A stretch of DNA of 64,000 nt, taken from positions 351,124,010 through 351,188,009 of the forward strand of contig CM042694.1 of assembly GCA_023614405.1 (NCBI GenBank). The letters run 5' to 3'. Under the pieces are notes generated by a model that was not told the origin of the DNA, searched no databases, and saw only the letters and a list, made by a program, of their open reading frames with translations. This document shows positions 33,617-45,019 of the stretch, piece by piece. Within the stretch, counting starts at the first letter, position 1. Each line of letters begins with the position of its first letter. Position numbers and translations under genes: made by a program. This DNA is from Avena insularis (lineage: Eukaryota > Streptophyta > Magnoliopsida > Poales > Poaceae).

Positions 33617-34575
33617 ATGGAAGGGAAGATTAACCAGGCAAACGACAACCACAAGCGTCGTATGATGCAGCAATCTGGATCCAGCAGTCACCAGAAGTAC
33701 CGTCCCAACCCCTCACTAGGATATGCACCAAGGAACAACCGACCCCCAATGTCTCGCCCAAGCTACCCCAACCGTTGTGGAGGCAATGTGAAGTCTGGAG
33801 GAAACAATCACAACTCCGGCAATACCAACAATTTCAACCGTGCACCTCCCAAGAACAACAACAACAACACTGCACCCAGAACTGGCAGCAATGTTGTGCC
33901 TGTCGCAGTCAAGGACAAGTGCCAGATCACTTGTTTTGAGTGTGGAGTGAAGGGTCACTATTCCAATGAGTGTCCCAAGAAGACTGTCGCCAATGCTAAT
34001 GTGAATGCCCCAGCTCAAAAGCAGCGTCGTGTTCAACCAGGAAGAAGATTTGCCCCAGGGAACCCTCACAACCGCAACGGTCGTCTCTTCCACATGAACG
34101 CAGAAGAAGCCCAGGAAGCGCCAGATGTAGTGTTGGGTATGTTTTCTGTCAACTCAGTTTTAGCAAGAGTATTGTTTGATTCGGGAGCATCACATTCATT
34201 TTTCACTGAAGAATTTGCATGCACTAGTAAGATTCACCCAACCAACCTGAAGCATGTCATGATAGTTCAAATCCCTGGTTCAACCACCAAAGCTAGAAAA
34301 ATTTGCAAAGTTGTGCCTATCAGAATACATGGGATAGATTTTTATGCCAACCTAATTGTACTTGGAACCAAAGGATTGGAAGTAATACTAGGTATGGACT
34401 GGATGTCAAAGCATAAAGGACTGATAGACTATGCTAAGAAAGCCATCACCATGACCAGTAGCTCTAGAGTCACAGTAGAGCATATCTCTGAAACCTTACC
34501 CCATCAATTCAAGTGCAACAAGAGTATAGCCCTACCCACCCTAGACCAAGTCAGAGTAGTCTGTGAATACCCTAC
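33617..34575 (+). pseudogene. Zinc knuckle and protease of element B
   Basis: A basic, Asn-rich linker leads to a CCHC zinc knuckle (C106, C109, H114, C119 counted from 33617; CFECGVKGHYSNEC), which binds element RNA. The aspartic protease follows, with catalytic VLFDSGASHSF (Asp188-Gly190) and the flap-side LEVILGMDWM. The protease would cut the polyprotein. The frame is the same as gag. It shifts near 34570, where the start of the RT palm region is found in another frame (34576-34690). Confidence 0.88.
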
Positions 34576-35600
34576 ATGTTCCCAGATGAATTGCCAGGTA
34601 TGCCCTCGGATAGGGATATTGAGTTCATCATCGAACTAATCCCCGGAACCGGACCCATAGCCCAGAGACCCTATAGCATGAACCCTCGAATTAGTGGGCA
34701 AGAAGCAGTTGGATGCCATGTTAGAAAAAGGCTTGATTCAACCAAGCGCATCGCCATGGAGATCACCAGTGTTATTCGTCGACAAGAAAGATGTAGGCAA
34801 TCGTTTGTGCACAGATTACAGAAAATTGAACGACGTCACCATCAAGAACAAGTACCCCTTGCCTAAGATAGAGGATCTATTTGATCAGTTGATTGGAGCA
34901 CAGGTTTTCTCAAAGATTGATCTTAGGACTGGTTATCACCCACTTAAGATTTGTGCAACGGATATTCCAAAGACCGCCTTTACTACTCGCTATGGTTTAT
35001 ATGAGTATACGGTTATGTCTTTTGGATTAACCAATGCCCCTGCTTATTTCATGAATCTCATGAATAAGATCTTTATGAATTTCCTAGATAAGTTTGTAGT
35101 TGTGTTTATCGACGACATCCTTATCTACTCCAAGTTAGAAGAAGAGCATGAGCAACATCTGAGAGTTATCCTAGAAACCCTGAGAGAGCATCAGTTATAT
35201 GCCAAGTTCAGCAAGTGTGAATTTTGGCTAAAGGAAGTAGGATTCCTAGGACATATTGTGTCCACGGAGGAGTCTCATGATCCCGCCAAGATCAAAGATG
35301 TCGAAGAATGGGAAGCCCCAACCACTCAAACCCAAGTCTGTGCATTTCTCGGATTAGCGGGATACTACCGCAAGTTCGTAGAAGGATTCTCGAGCATAGC
35401 CCGACCCATGACCCAATTGTTGAAGAAGGACAAGAAGTTTGAATGGACAGACAAATGTGAAGCCAGTTTTCAAGAGCTGAAGAAGAGATTGATATCAGCC
35501 CCAATATTGATCATGCCAGACATCAAGAAGCCCTTTGATGTATATTGTGATGCATCCAAGATTGGTCTAGGATGTGTGTTGATGCAAGAAGGAAAGTCAT
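34576..35600 (+). pseudogene. Reverse transcriptase of element B, two frameshifts
   Basis: The N-terminal RT part (FPDELPGMPSDRDIEFIIEL) lies in frame 1 at 34576-34690. The main part from about 34694 is in frame 2: [35 protein letters not shown], the catalytic [12 protein letters not shown] (Asp-Asp at about residues 140-141 from 34694), LGHIVS and [15 protein letters not shown]. It runs into the RNase H start ([16 protein letters not shown]) and ends at a frame change near 35590. RT copies element RNA to DNA using the initiator tRNA-Met. The catalytic residues are intact, but the shifts prevent a full-length polyprotein. Confidence 0.9.
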
Positions 35601-36696
35601 CGCGTATCTGTCTCGACAACTGAAGCAGCATGAGCAGAATTATCCGACCCATGATCTTGAGCTAGCAGCCATAGTTTTGGCATTGAAGACATGGCGTCAT
35701 TATCTGATGGGTAATCGCTGTGAGATTTACTCAGATCACAAGAGCTTAAAGTATATCTTCACTCAGAAGGAGCTGAATATGAGGCAAAGGAGATGGATAG
35801 AGTTAATAAAGGATTATGACCTTGACATTCACTATCACCCTGACAAAGCCAATGTGGTAGCGGATGCTCTTAGCAGATTGCCGTGTAGGCTAAACACTAT
35901 GATCAAGGAGAAGCAACCAAGTTTGTATGAAGAGTTGGAGCAGCTCAGGACTGAATTAGTTAGCAAAGGATTCTTAGCTAACATTGAACTTCAACTCACT
36001 TTGATTAGCCAAATCAAGGAAGCCCAGAAGGGGAATGAAAGTATCGACGGAATCAAACATTGTATTGGTATAGGAAAGGTACCTGGATTCACGGAAGACG
36101 AAGAAGGAGTACTGTGGTACAAAGGACGTATCTGTGTGCCAGCAGATTCAGAGCTGAAGCAAGTTATCATGAAGGAAGCTCATGATACTCTTTATTCTAT
36201 CCACCCCGAAGGAATGAAGATGTATCAGGATTTGAAAGACCAATTTTGGTGGCACAAGATGAAGAGAGAAATCGGAAGCTACATCGCCAAGTGCGACATC
36301 TGTCAAAGAGTCAAAGCAGAGCATCAGAGACCTGCAGGACTAGTGCAACCATTGCAGATTCCAGAATGGAAATGGGATTCCGTCGGAATGGACTTTATCA
36401 CCGGTTTGCCCACTTCTAGTAGGGGAAATGACTCAATCTGGGTTATAGTTGATAGACTGTCCAAGGTAGCTCACTTTATACCTGTCAAGACTACCTACCA
36501 GAGTGCGAAGCTAGCAGAGCTGTACATTGCTAGGATTGTTAGTCTGCATGGAACCACCAAGTCCATAGTATCAGATCGAGGAATCCAGTTTACCTCGAGA
36601 TTTTGGCAAAAAGTGCAGGAAGGATTAGGCACCAAGTTGAACTTCAGCACCGCTTATCACCCGCAAACTGATGGACAGACTGAGAGAGTCAACTAG
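35572..36696 (+). pseudogene. RNase H and integrase (zinc finger, core) of element B
   Basis: Frame 1 continues RNase H ([41 protein letters not shown]). It is followed by the integrase HHCC finger (His in [11 protein letters not shown], then CDICQRV) and the catalytic core: Asp in [10 protein letters not shown], Asp in [15 protein letters not shown] and Glu in [12 protein letters not shown] at 36694-36696 directly after the last motif truncates it. Integrase inserts the DNA copy. The stop again falls at a usual Gln position. Confidence 0.9.
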
Positions 36697-37446
36697 ATCT
36701 TAGAGGATATGATTAGAGCTTGTGTGTTGGAATACGGATCAAAATGGGAAGACTACCTGCCTTTCGCAGAATTCTCATATAACAACAGTTATCAAGCTAG
36801 TTTGCAGATGGCCCCATTTGAGTTCCTATACGGAAGAAAGTGTCACACCCCTTTGAATTGGTCGCAAGTAGGAGAGAGTCAGATCTTTGGACCTGACATT
36901 CTCCGAGAAGCCGAAGAGGAAGTTCACAAAGTCCGTGAGCACCTCAAGACCGCCCAATATAGACAGAAGAGTTATGCTGACAAGAGAAGGAGAGACCTGA
37001 CTTTCAATGTCGGAGATTTTGTATATCTCAAGGTTTCACCGTTGAAAGGAACCCAACGCTTTAGTCTAAAAGGAAAGTTAGCCCCCAGATATATCGGGCC
37101 CTTCAAGATTCTGAACCGTCGAGGAGAAGTATCATATCAACTAGAACTGCCTAAAGAGATGTCAGCCATCCACAATGTGTTCCATATCTCGTTACTTCGC
37201 AAATGCTTGGAAGTGCCAGAGAAGACTGAAGTTTTCAAGAACATCGATCACAGAGCTGTGGAGATCAACAATGACCTGACCTATCGTGAAGTGCCCATCC
37301 GTATCTTAGAAGAAGCTTACAGAACCACCAGGACCAGGAGTATCAAGTTTCTCAAGATTCAATGGAGCAACCATACTGAAGAAAAAGCCACTTGGGAGCG
37401 CGAAGATTACATTAGGACATATTTCCTGGATCTCTTTAGTTCCTAG
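36697..37446 (+). pseudogene. Integrase C-terminus with chromodomain-like tail of element B
   Basis: Same frame as the preceding part after the TAG. It shows the GPY/F region (KLAPRYIGPFKILNRRGEVS, then YQLELP and HNVFHISLLRKC). A C-terminal segment at about residues 190-240 (from 36709) reads REVPIRILEEAYRTTRTRSI followed by IQWSNHTEEKATWERED, as in the chromodomains of Tekay-type chromoviruses. Such chromodomains direct integration to particular chromatin. The stop TAG is at 37444-37446, about 35 bp before the polypurine tract. Confidence 0.85.
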
Positions 37447-37480
37447 TTTTGTTTGTGAATCTCGGGACGAGATTTTGTTT

Positions 37481-37492
37481 AAGGGGGGAAGG
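37481..37492 (+). other. Polypurine tract of element B
   Basis: AAGGGGGGAAGG lies 2 bp before the 3' LTR start. It primes plus-strand DNA synthesis in LTR elements. Confidence 0.85.
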
Positions 37493-37494
37493 TT

Positions 37495-40400
37495 TGTAAC
37501 ATCCCAAAACTTTAATCCAAGCTTATCAAGATCCAAATCATCAAAATTAGGGTTAACAAAAACTTTTCCAATTCAAAATATGAAAGCATTCATGTGTATG
37601 TGCATTTAAATTAGGAGTTGATTTGAATTGCCATGGTTCTGTGATTCATTGCTTGTAAAATGATTCTTAGGTGAAATAAACATCATCTAAATCATTCCCA
37701 AACTTTTCCCAAAGAAAAATAACTCAAAATGAATAAATGAAGTGAATGGTCATTTTTGCCAAATTAACTATCATGCCTACTTTGGCTATTCCTAGTACTC
37801 AAAACTTAATAGAAAAATTTGTGGATCTTTACTCCGCTTGCTTGTACACATAATGAGGTACCAAGGACCACTTTGTGATCTGCTAGAAACATTCAAATAC
37901 TAATTTTAATTGACAGTTTAAAATTGAATCTATTTCATATGGGAAGATCCCACTATTTCAAAAACCACTCAAACCAGCTCATTTTTCAAAACCCAAGCAC
38001 CCACAGAGTCTCAAGCTTAGTACTAGCACACCCACCTAAAATATTTTCAAAATTCAAAAGTAAAGTTCATGCGGCCATTTCATCAAACACCTTGTGGACA
38101 GATTTCAAACAAAACCAAATTCACTATTTTAAATAGTGTTCTGGCCAAACTTGTCTCCCATTTGACCCCCATTTGCTCCCATTGTCCCTAGATGATCTAA
38201 CAAAGCCATTTAAACCCACTCCCTACCCCCTAGTGGCCTTGCCATGCCATGCCGAGCCCCACCTAGCCAGCCAACTTGGTCACCGCCGCAGCAGACCACC
38301 TCCCCCTCTCTCTCCATGTCTAGCAGCTAGCCAGCACCTCACCATCACCCACTGTCCCCTCCCCGAGCCAGGCCAAGCGGTGGACCACCGCCAAACCCCC
38401 GCGCCTAATGCGACTGCGCCATGCCGAGAACGCGCCGGAGCGCCGCGCCCGACACACGTGCACAAGCTGCCGCTCGACCGCAGCCTGCACCCACTGTGTC
38501 GCCACGACCCAGGGAGCACGCCAGACACCCCCATTCGTCGTCCAACGCCTCATAGGCACCGCTCGCCGTCGAAGCTGCCGTCTCCGCCGCTCAGAGCGCC
38601 AGCTCCGCCCGACCGCATACCACCGCCCCTAAGCCCGCATTAAAGTCCTAGAGCACCGCCAGGAGACCGCGCGTCGATCGCCGCCCGCAGCCATGCCGCT
38701 AGCAGCCCGTAGCCATGTCGCCATCGTTGCCTGGCCATGCCGCGCTGTCCCACCGTCGAGCCTATAAAAGGGGAGCACCCCCAGCCATTTGCAGCACACC
38801 ACTCAAGTCCCCTCACCTCACTAATCATCCCACACCTCTAGCCGGAGCAAGGGGAGCAGCAGTTCGCCAGAATTGCACCGGAGCAGGCCGCCTCTGGAGG
38901 AGAAGGGCGCCGGTGATTGCGACCACCCCGGAGCTGCCTCGACCGTCCCTAAGCTCGCCGTCGACCACTAGTCCGTTTGCCCGCCTCGCCGTTGTTGCTG
39001 GAGCCCTGGTACACCCCCTATGCACCCCCACCGAGCCGCTAGTGTTAGAGCTCGCCGGCGATAGGTCTGTCATCGACGATGATCCCCAGCCGTTGATCCC
39101 CACTCTAATCTAACGACCCACATTGCCCTGTACCGCTTCACGCGTTATGAGCCGCTGACTGGTGGACCCTCCGTCAGCTGAGCCCCGCGCTGCGGAGTGA
39201 CACTGGGCCAGCCCGTTAGCGTTTCCCGCGCGACCCAGTTAGTTTGAATTCAGATTTATCTTTTTAGTTTAAACTTAGTTCTGTCCCCTAGTTTGAAAAT
39301 CAATTCAGAGAGATTTACAAATCCAAATGAAGTGATTCCAATTTTCTTGGAAAGCTACTGAAAAGATCTATCCAAGCCCGTTGGATTTAATTCATTTAGA
39401 GTTATAGATCTCTCCTAGTAAAAATAATAAAAAAACAGAAGCATTTGTACCTTGCAACATTTTTATAAAATCAACCAAGATAGATTTTGAGTTGATTCCA
39501 ACTCTCAAAAATCACATTTCATCATACCTATCTGAATATATAATAATATTAAGGTTTACATGCAGTGACTTTGGACTAGTGCCTAAATAATGCTATATAG
39601 GCATTTCTAGTCACTTTAAATCATTAAATAATGAACTTAAACCAAAGTAATTATGATCCAACCCTTAAATTACATTCCCACATGTTAGATATGTGGTGAT
39701 GACATGTGTCCACATGATCCCATATTTTAAGTGGTGAATATTAAATCTTAGTTAATTTTTCAATAAGTAGAAATTACTTTTCTAAATTAAAAAGAATGAA
39801 AGTATTGAATTGAACTTGTGATGCTTGTGATGATAATAGATCATCAAATGTGTGTCTTAGAATTCTAATTAGACTAGTTAAGTATTATTTGGTGATTGTG
39901 TACTCCGTATGTATTTATAGACGATAGTACTGACCAAGTCTACGAGGAGGAGGAGTTCTACCAAGAAGAAGAAGAAAACTTCAACCACTTCACCAACCAA
40001 GGCAAGCTATTATTGGCAAGATAACCCTTGCAAAACTTACTCTAGCAAGCCACCATTAACAATGCAAGCTAACACTTGCAAGAATAATGTTTAGCAAGCT
40101 AGGATTAAACTAGATGGTTTAACAAAGATGCTTTAGGCATGCTTTGATTATACCACTTTGACTAGTATTTACCCCAAGTCATATTTACAAGCTTTACTTC
40201 CTTTAATTTACACAAAGTTCTCTACTTGTTTTGAAGGTAGCATAAAGATTATAAAACTTGACCTATTTAGAACCCCTTTAGATGTCATTCTATGGCATGA
40301 GATTGATCCCATCATTTCCACTTTAGTGAACACTCTTAACTTAGTACTTTAGAGTAGAGAAAAACTTGAGTCACTTTAGATGGGAACACTTGGTGAAAAT

Positions 40401-41500
40401 GAATTATGAAAACCTTGGAATGATGAGTCATTCTATTGAGATGTTTTGACATGTGTTGAGAAACACAAATGGTTTACGATGGTGAAATGTTGAGGCATGA
40501 GCCTTAACCCTTTTATAAAACTGATGGTTGGATTCAGATGCGATACCATTCCAAATTTACCGTACAACCACACTACCTGAATTGGGTAAGGCTTAGCCGG
40601 AAGTTTATATGCATTAGTATTAGTTCCCTCGCGGGAGAGGTTTGAGCTGAGGCTACCTCTCAATGTTGTCCACCTCTGCAGTGCCCAAGATGACTGATGG
40701 TCATGGTTGGGAGGCCATGCTCATAGGAGAGGTGCTTATACTAGGGTGTGTAAAGGGAAGGTTATGTTTGATTATCTGCATACTATGTATGATGATTCCG
40801 GGTTATCCCTGACAGATGTATCGAATCTTGTGGTGAAAGTGTACCACCTCTGTAGAGTGTCAAACTATTCGAATAGCCACGTCCGTGGTTATGGACAGTT
40901 GGAATGGCCATACTGTTTCGTTGTTAGATGTTTTAAAAACAACTTATGAAATGAATGATGAATCTTGACTTGACCACAATAGGGTTGGGTTTATGGCAAT
41001 AGCTTCCCAACTTAAGTGATTCTAGAACTTTATTTTATCTTTCTTTGCTTCAGAACTCAGCTTAGGTTTCAAACTTAACTGTATAGTTAAACATAGAGTT
41101 AGCACTTTAACTTAGAACTATACTACTTGTTAGTGGTAGTTTGCAAGTACTTAAAGAGTACTCATGGCTTTTGTCCCTGGCTATTCTCATGGCCAGACTA
41201 TGAAGGAGACTACCAAGATGATGGCCAGCAAGACGGCTATGATAACTAGGACTATCTGCCTTCGTCAGCATTGCCTGTTCCCCTGAAGATGGACCCCACC
41301 GCTACGCTTATCTTTTATTTCCGCTGCTTGTTGTATTAAGACTGGATCATGAGATCCTTATTTGTGTAAGACCTTATGTATGGTTTGTAATGGATGATGT
41401 ACTGTGATATTCAATCTGTTATGTCTCGCAAAAATGGTAATCCTGGGATTGCGAGGTATGGCATAACGGGCATTTGGGATTAAAAATCCGGGTGTTGACA
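37495..41500 (+). repeat. 3' LTR of element B (4006 bp)
   Basis: Starts TGTAACATCCCAAAACTTTA and ends CCGGGTGTTGACA. It contains a TATA box at 38763-38770, a GC-rich block at about 38200-39230, an AT-rich stretch, an acidic-coding-like block at about 39920-40000 and the conserved tail. Target-side cctac follows at 41501. Confidence 0.93.
38763..38770 (+). promoter_or_regulatory. TATA box in the 3' LTR of element B
   Basis: TATAAAAG in the context gagcctataaaagggg, 1268 bp into the LTR. Same position as in the other two copies of this LTR type. Confidence 0.75.
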
Positions 41501-42813
41501 CCTACCTATTAGCATTTTCTATTCCAAGTATATTCATGTTTTTATCTACCTTCCGAATTAAACTTGTTATGTGAAAACTAGTGATTAAAGCTCTCACGAA
41601 GTTGATGGCACACTTTACTTTCTCGCGTTTAATAAACTTGAACCATTGCGTCCATCTTTGTTGCGTATATGCTTGCGCTTTATAAGTTGAAGTTAGGAGA
41701 ACCATGTATCATGGGGAATGCTTTCAACATTGCACTTGTACATTGTACCTAGTTGATATCATGTTCTTTTGCTTATGGATCCCGACGGTGTGAAATAAAA
41801 GGGGAACTTGTAAGATCGTGGAGTTTGTATGTGTGTTAGAGAAACGCTTGGGCCGCTTGCCTAATCCATGCCTAATCATGGTGGAAACTTGCAGCATAAC
41901 CATAATGAGCACTCTATGAAGCATCCTCAATAAAAACCTATGCAAATAACAAATAAAAAGATCGCCGAGATGCTCATTGTCTGCTTGCCTTGTCATTTTG
42001 ATTATGGGATAGCTCCTGTATCATGTGCAAGGGGTACCCCGTTGGCGGTTCTCTATGATACATATGTACTTACAATGACAAGAGATTACTTGTGACTAAA
42101 GTTGAGTAGCATGAGGTTCTGTACTCGTAAGTAAGGGGCATGATATTTCAACTTATAACTTGTCAAGCATATCCTCTTAGTTGTGTCACTTTAACCTTAA
42201 TCACCTAAAGATGCTTATGATAGGGGCAATGAGAGCTGAAAGCTAATAAGTACCATAATTTTTGGAAGCTCTTTATGAAACTTGAATCCCTACTTCCTTC
42301 TATGAAGGATTTTCTTTTACTTTTATGTTGAGTCTCCACCTTCTATCTTTATGCACCAACTTTGAGAGCATAGTGGCCATTCTTAGTTCTATGTTCATTG
42401 TCCCAAGACTTGTTGATTGATGCATAACTTTGATATTGCTTGTTCTTAAACTATTTTTATCTAGTCACTCTTATGAACTTTGAAGGTGTCCTATGCATTT
42501 ATGTTTGCTACTCTATGAGGGACAAGCTGAATTCCACTATGCTATGTTTTCTTTATGTGAAACAAACAAACGTCTTGCAAAGCATTGTTATTCATGAATC
42601 TTTTGTTTGTGCCTTTTCATGTTGCAACATAGTTGCTTTGTCTTATTGTTAGAACTATATCTTTCATGCTATGTTGAAGTACTTTGATCCCAGCTATTAA
42701 TGTTTTATAAATACTTTGATCAAGTTTATGATGGTGCATGTCACCTCAAAAATCATGCTTTCTTTTTATCACTTACCTCCTTGAGGACGAGCGGGAGTTA
42801 TGCTTGGGGATGT
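41501..42813 (+). other. Non-coding 3' interior of element A
   Basis: AT-rich sequence without a long frame between element B and the 3' LTR of A. It closes with gaggacgagcgggagttatg and then cttggggatgt, the usual polypurine-like region (about 42785-42813) before the LTR in related grass elements. Nothing else recognised. Confidence 0.75.
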
Positions 42814-44356
42814 TGATAAGTTGCTAACGTATCCATAATTTTTGATGTTCCATGCTTAGTTTTTATCTACTTTCTTATGTTTTGTCCACACTTTGGAGTA
42901 CTTTTTATATACTTTCTTGGACTAACCTATTAACAAGATGCCATAGTGCTAGCTGCCTGTTTTCTGCTATTTTTGGTTCCAGGAAAGTCAGAAAATGAAT
43001 ATTCTCGGAATTGGACGGGACAAAAGCCAAAGTCAGTTTTTCACCAAGGGGGACACGGAGCCAGAATACGAGACGGAGAGGGGCCAGATTGCCGCCACAC
43101 CACCTGGCCGGGCGACCAGGCCTGGCCCGCGCTAGGGGGGGGGGGTGTGGCCGCCTAGGGCACCCCCTCGGCCTCCCCTTTCGCCTATATGATGCCTCCG
43201 ATACAGAAACCCTAAGTACCCAATCAAAATTCCACGAAAGAGTCTGTAGCTGCCGTCATCTCCATCCCTAGATCTGGAGGGATCTGAAGCTCTTCCGGCA
43301 CTCACGGAGAGAATTCACCACAGAGGCCTTCTTCATCACCATGCAAGCCTCCGGTGTGATGCGTGAGTAGTTCATCCTTGGACTATGGGTCCATGTAGTA
43401 GCTAGATGGTTGATTCTTCTCCTTTGTGCTACCATGTTTAGATCTTGTGAGCTCCGTTCATGATCAAGATCATCTATTTGTGATCCTACATGTTGTGTTT
43501 GTGGGGATCCGATGGATATTGAGATGCTATTTCAGATTGATTATTGATTCTATCATGTCTTTGTTATTTGTGATCTTGCATGCTCTCTGTTGTTAGTAGA
43601 TATCTTGGCTGAGTAGATGCTAGTAACTCCAAGAGGGAGTATTTATGCTCGATAGGGGGTTCTTGCCTCTAGTTATCTGGGGAAGTGACAGAAATCTCTA
43701 AGGTACTAGATGTGCTGTTGCTACTAGGGAGAAAATAGCAATACGATTTGTTCATAGAATAATCGTATTGTTTACTTTACATGCAATGTGTAATGCAATT
43801 GTCTGTTGCTTGCAACTTAATACTAGAGGGGGTTCAGATGATAACCTGAAGGTGGATTATTAGTCATAGATGCAGTTGGATTACGGTCTATGTATAATGT
43901 TGTAATGCCCAATCAAATCTCATAGGAGTCAAGATGATTAGTATATGCATGTATGCTTTCTCGATGTTTGTCAATTGCCCCGCTATAATTTGTTCACCCA
44001 ACATGTCATCTATCTTAAGGAGAACCACCACTAGTGAACTATGGACCCCGGTCCTTTCTTTTACCATCAATGTACAACTGTTTACTTTCTGCAAGCCTTT
44101 ACTTTCTTCCACACAATACGTTTAATCCTTTATTTTCAGCAAAACCGGTGAGATTGACAACCTCACCATAAGTTGGAGGCAAAGTTCTGTGGTTGTGTTG
44201 TGCATGATTCCAAGTTGGCAACAACACCTTGGAGGTGTTTCCTTGCTCCTACTGGTTCGATCACCTTGGTTTCATAACTGAGGGAAACTTGCTGCCGTGC
44301 TCCTCATACCTTCCTCTTGGGGTTCCCCAACGAGCTCGAGATATCTTGGGCCGTCA
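42814..44356 (+). repeat. 3' LTR of element A (1543 bp)
   Basis: Starts TGATAAGTTGC and ends GGGCCGTCA, followed by the target copy gaggc. It matches the 5' LTR throughout, including the GC-rich inverted repeat (about 43090-43154, with an 11-base G run at 43135-43145) and a TATA-like TATATGATG near 43187. Confidence 0.93.
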
Positions 44357-44361
44357 GAGGC

Positions 44362-44716
44362 TCGCGGAGAGCGGATATCATCGGCATGGGGAAAGAGGGC
44401 ACCGTTTTTGTCGCACAAATTGATGGCACACCACGGACATCATCATATCCCCCAGGTTCATCAGTTTAGGGGAATGTGAATCGCCGCGGTACAAGGTAAA
44501 GCTTTGGTTGCTGTCTCTATGGCATGAGCTCCATGCGGTCGAAATGGTGGCGACATCTGAGCTGACGAGCAGGCCATCGTCGGCCGAAGTCGCCTTGGAA
44601 GGGCTCAGGTCATACCTGTCACAGCCGCGGTGTTACCTGCAAGCTTCTGAACTGTTCGTCGGAATTCCCTATGGATTAGGAGTATTGCATCTACAAGTTT
44701 CAAAATTGAGATAAAA
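44362..44716 (+). pseudogene. 3' part of the gene-like frame split by element A
   Basis: When element A and one gaggc copy are taken out, the frame that ended at 24988 continues in phase for 35 codons (ADIIGMGKEGTVFVAQIDGT and on) to a TAG at 44467-44469. A further open stretch in another frame (44490-44716, WHELHAVEMVATSEL, SSAEVALEGLRSYLSQP) follows a donor-like CAAG|GTAAAG at about 44493, so more exon structure or a shift is possible. Composition is GC-rich and unlike the surrounding retrotransposons. Family not recognised. Confidence 0.4.
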
Positions 44717-45019
44717 CATCTAAATATTCTTTGTGATGATCCCAATGTTAAGATATGTAACGTCGTACCAATTAATTACTACTTTATGTTGGTGACCGAT
44801 TCAATTTGTATGGGGAGAGGAGGAACAAGTTTGCAGCAATGTATACCTATTTCCAATGTACGCTGCTGACATAGTGGGCCCACAGGCGACGGTGTGACAA
44901 GGAAAGCGTAATAGGCAGGAAATAAATCACTACCCAGCCAGCACTTGACATGCTGTTGCATTATGCCGAGTATTTTGTATGGAGGTCTTAACTTGCTACT
45001 GCTAATATATTTTGTAGTA
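44717..45019. other. No gene recognised
   Basis: Mixed-composition spacer. A minus-strand frame (44779-45120) has no recognisable domain and overlaps the duplicated block to the right. Confidence 0.4.

Larger units (their letters stand above)
27735..41500 (+). mobile_element. Element B: Tekay-like chromovirus (Ty3/gypsy) with 4-kb LTRs
   Basis: LTRs at 27735-31692 and 37495-41500 enclose a tRNA-iMet primer site, an extra ORF, gag-pol with a C-terminal chromodomain-like region, and a polypurine tract. The right end is followed by cctac; no matching duplication exists on the left, and the first 11 bases of the left LTR (TGTAACATCCC) are replaced. In one 440-bp sample the two LTRs differ at about 5 sites (about 1%), so B is much younger than its host A. 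All pol parts are present but broken by stops and frameshifts. Confidence 0.92.
24989..44356 (+). mobile_element. Element A: LTR retrotransposon (Ty3/gypsy), 19.4 kb with nested element B
   Basis: Two LTRs (24989-26547 and 42814-44356) in the same orientation, both starting TGATA(C/A)GTTGCTAACG and ending in TCA, enclose a tRNA-Asp primer site, a broken gag and a non-coding 3' part. The duplication gaggc flanks it exactly (24984-24988 and 44357-44361). About 13.8 kb of the interior is element B. No protease, RT or integrase belonging to A is left, either because A was non-autonomous or because they were deleted when the B left junction formed. Eye alignment of two LTR samples gives about 4-6% differences, older than B. 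Confidence 0.93.

Noticed and set aside
36709..37446. Chromodomain-like protein considered as a host gene
   Set aside because: It is in the same frame as integrase and directly precedes the polypurine tract and LTR of element B.
8404..43145. Three 11-base G runs (8404-8414, 21899-21909, 43135-43145)
   Set aside because: Noted as unreliable for frame calls, since homopolymers are prone to sequencing error; no biological meaning inferred.
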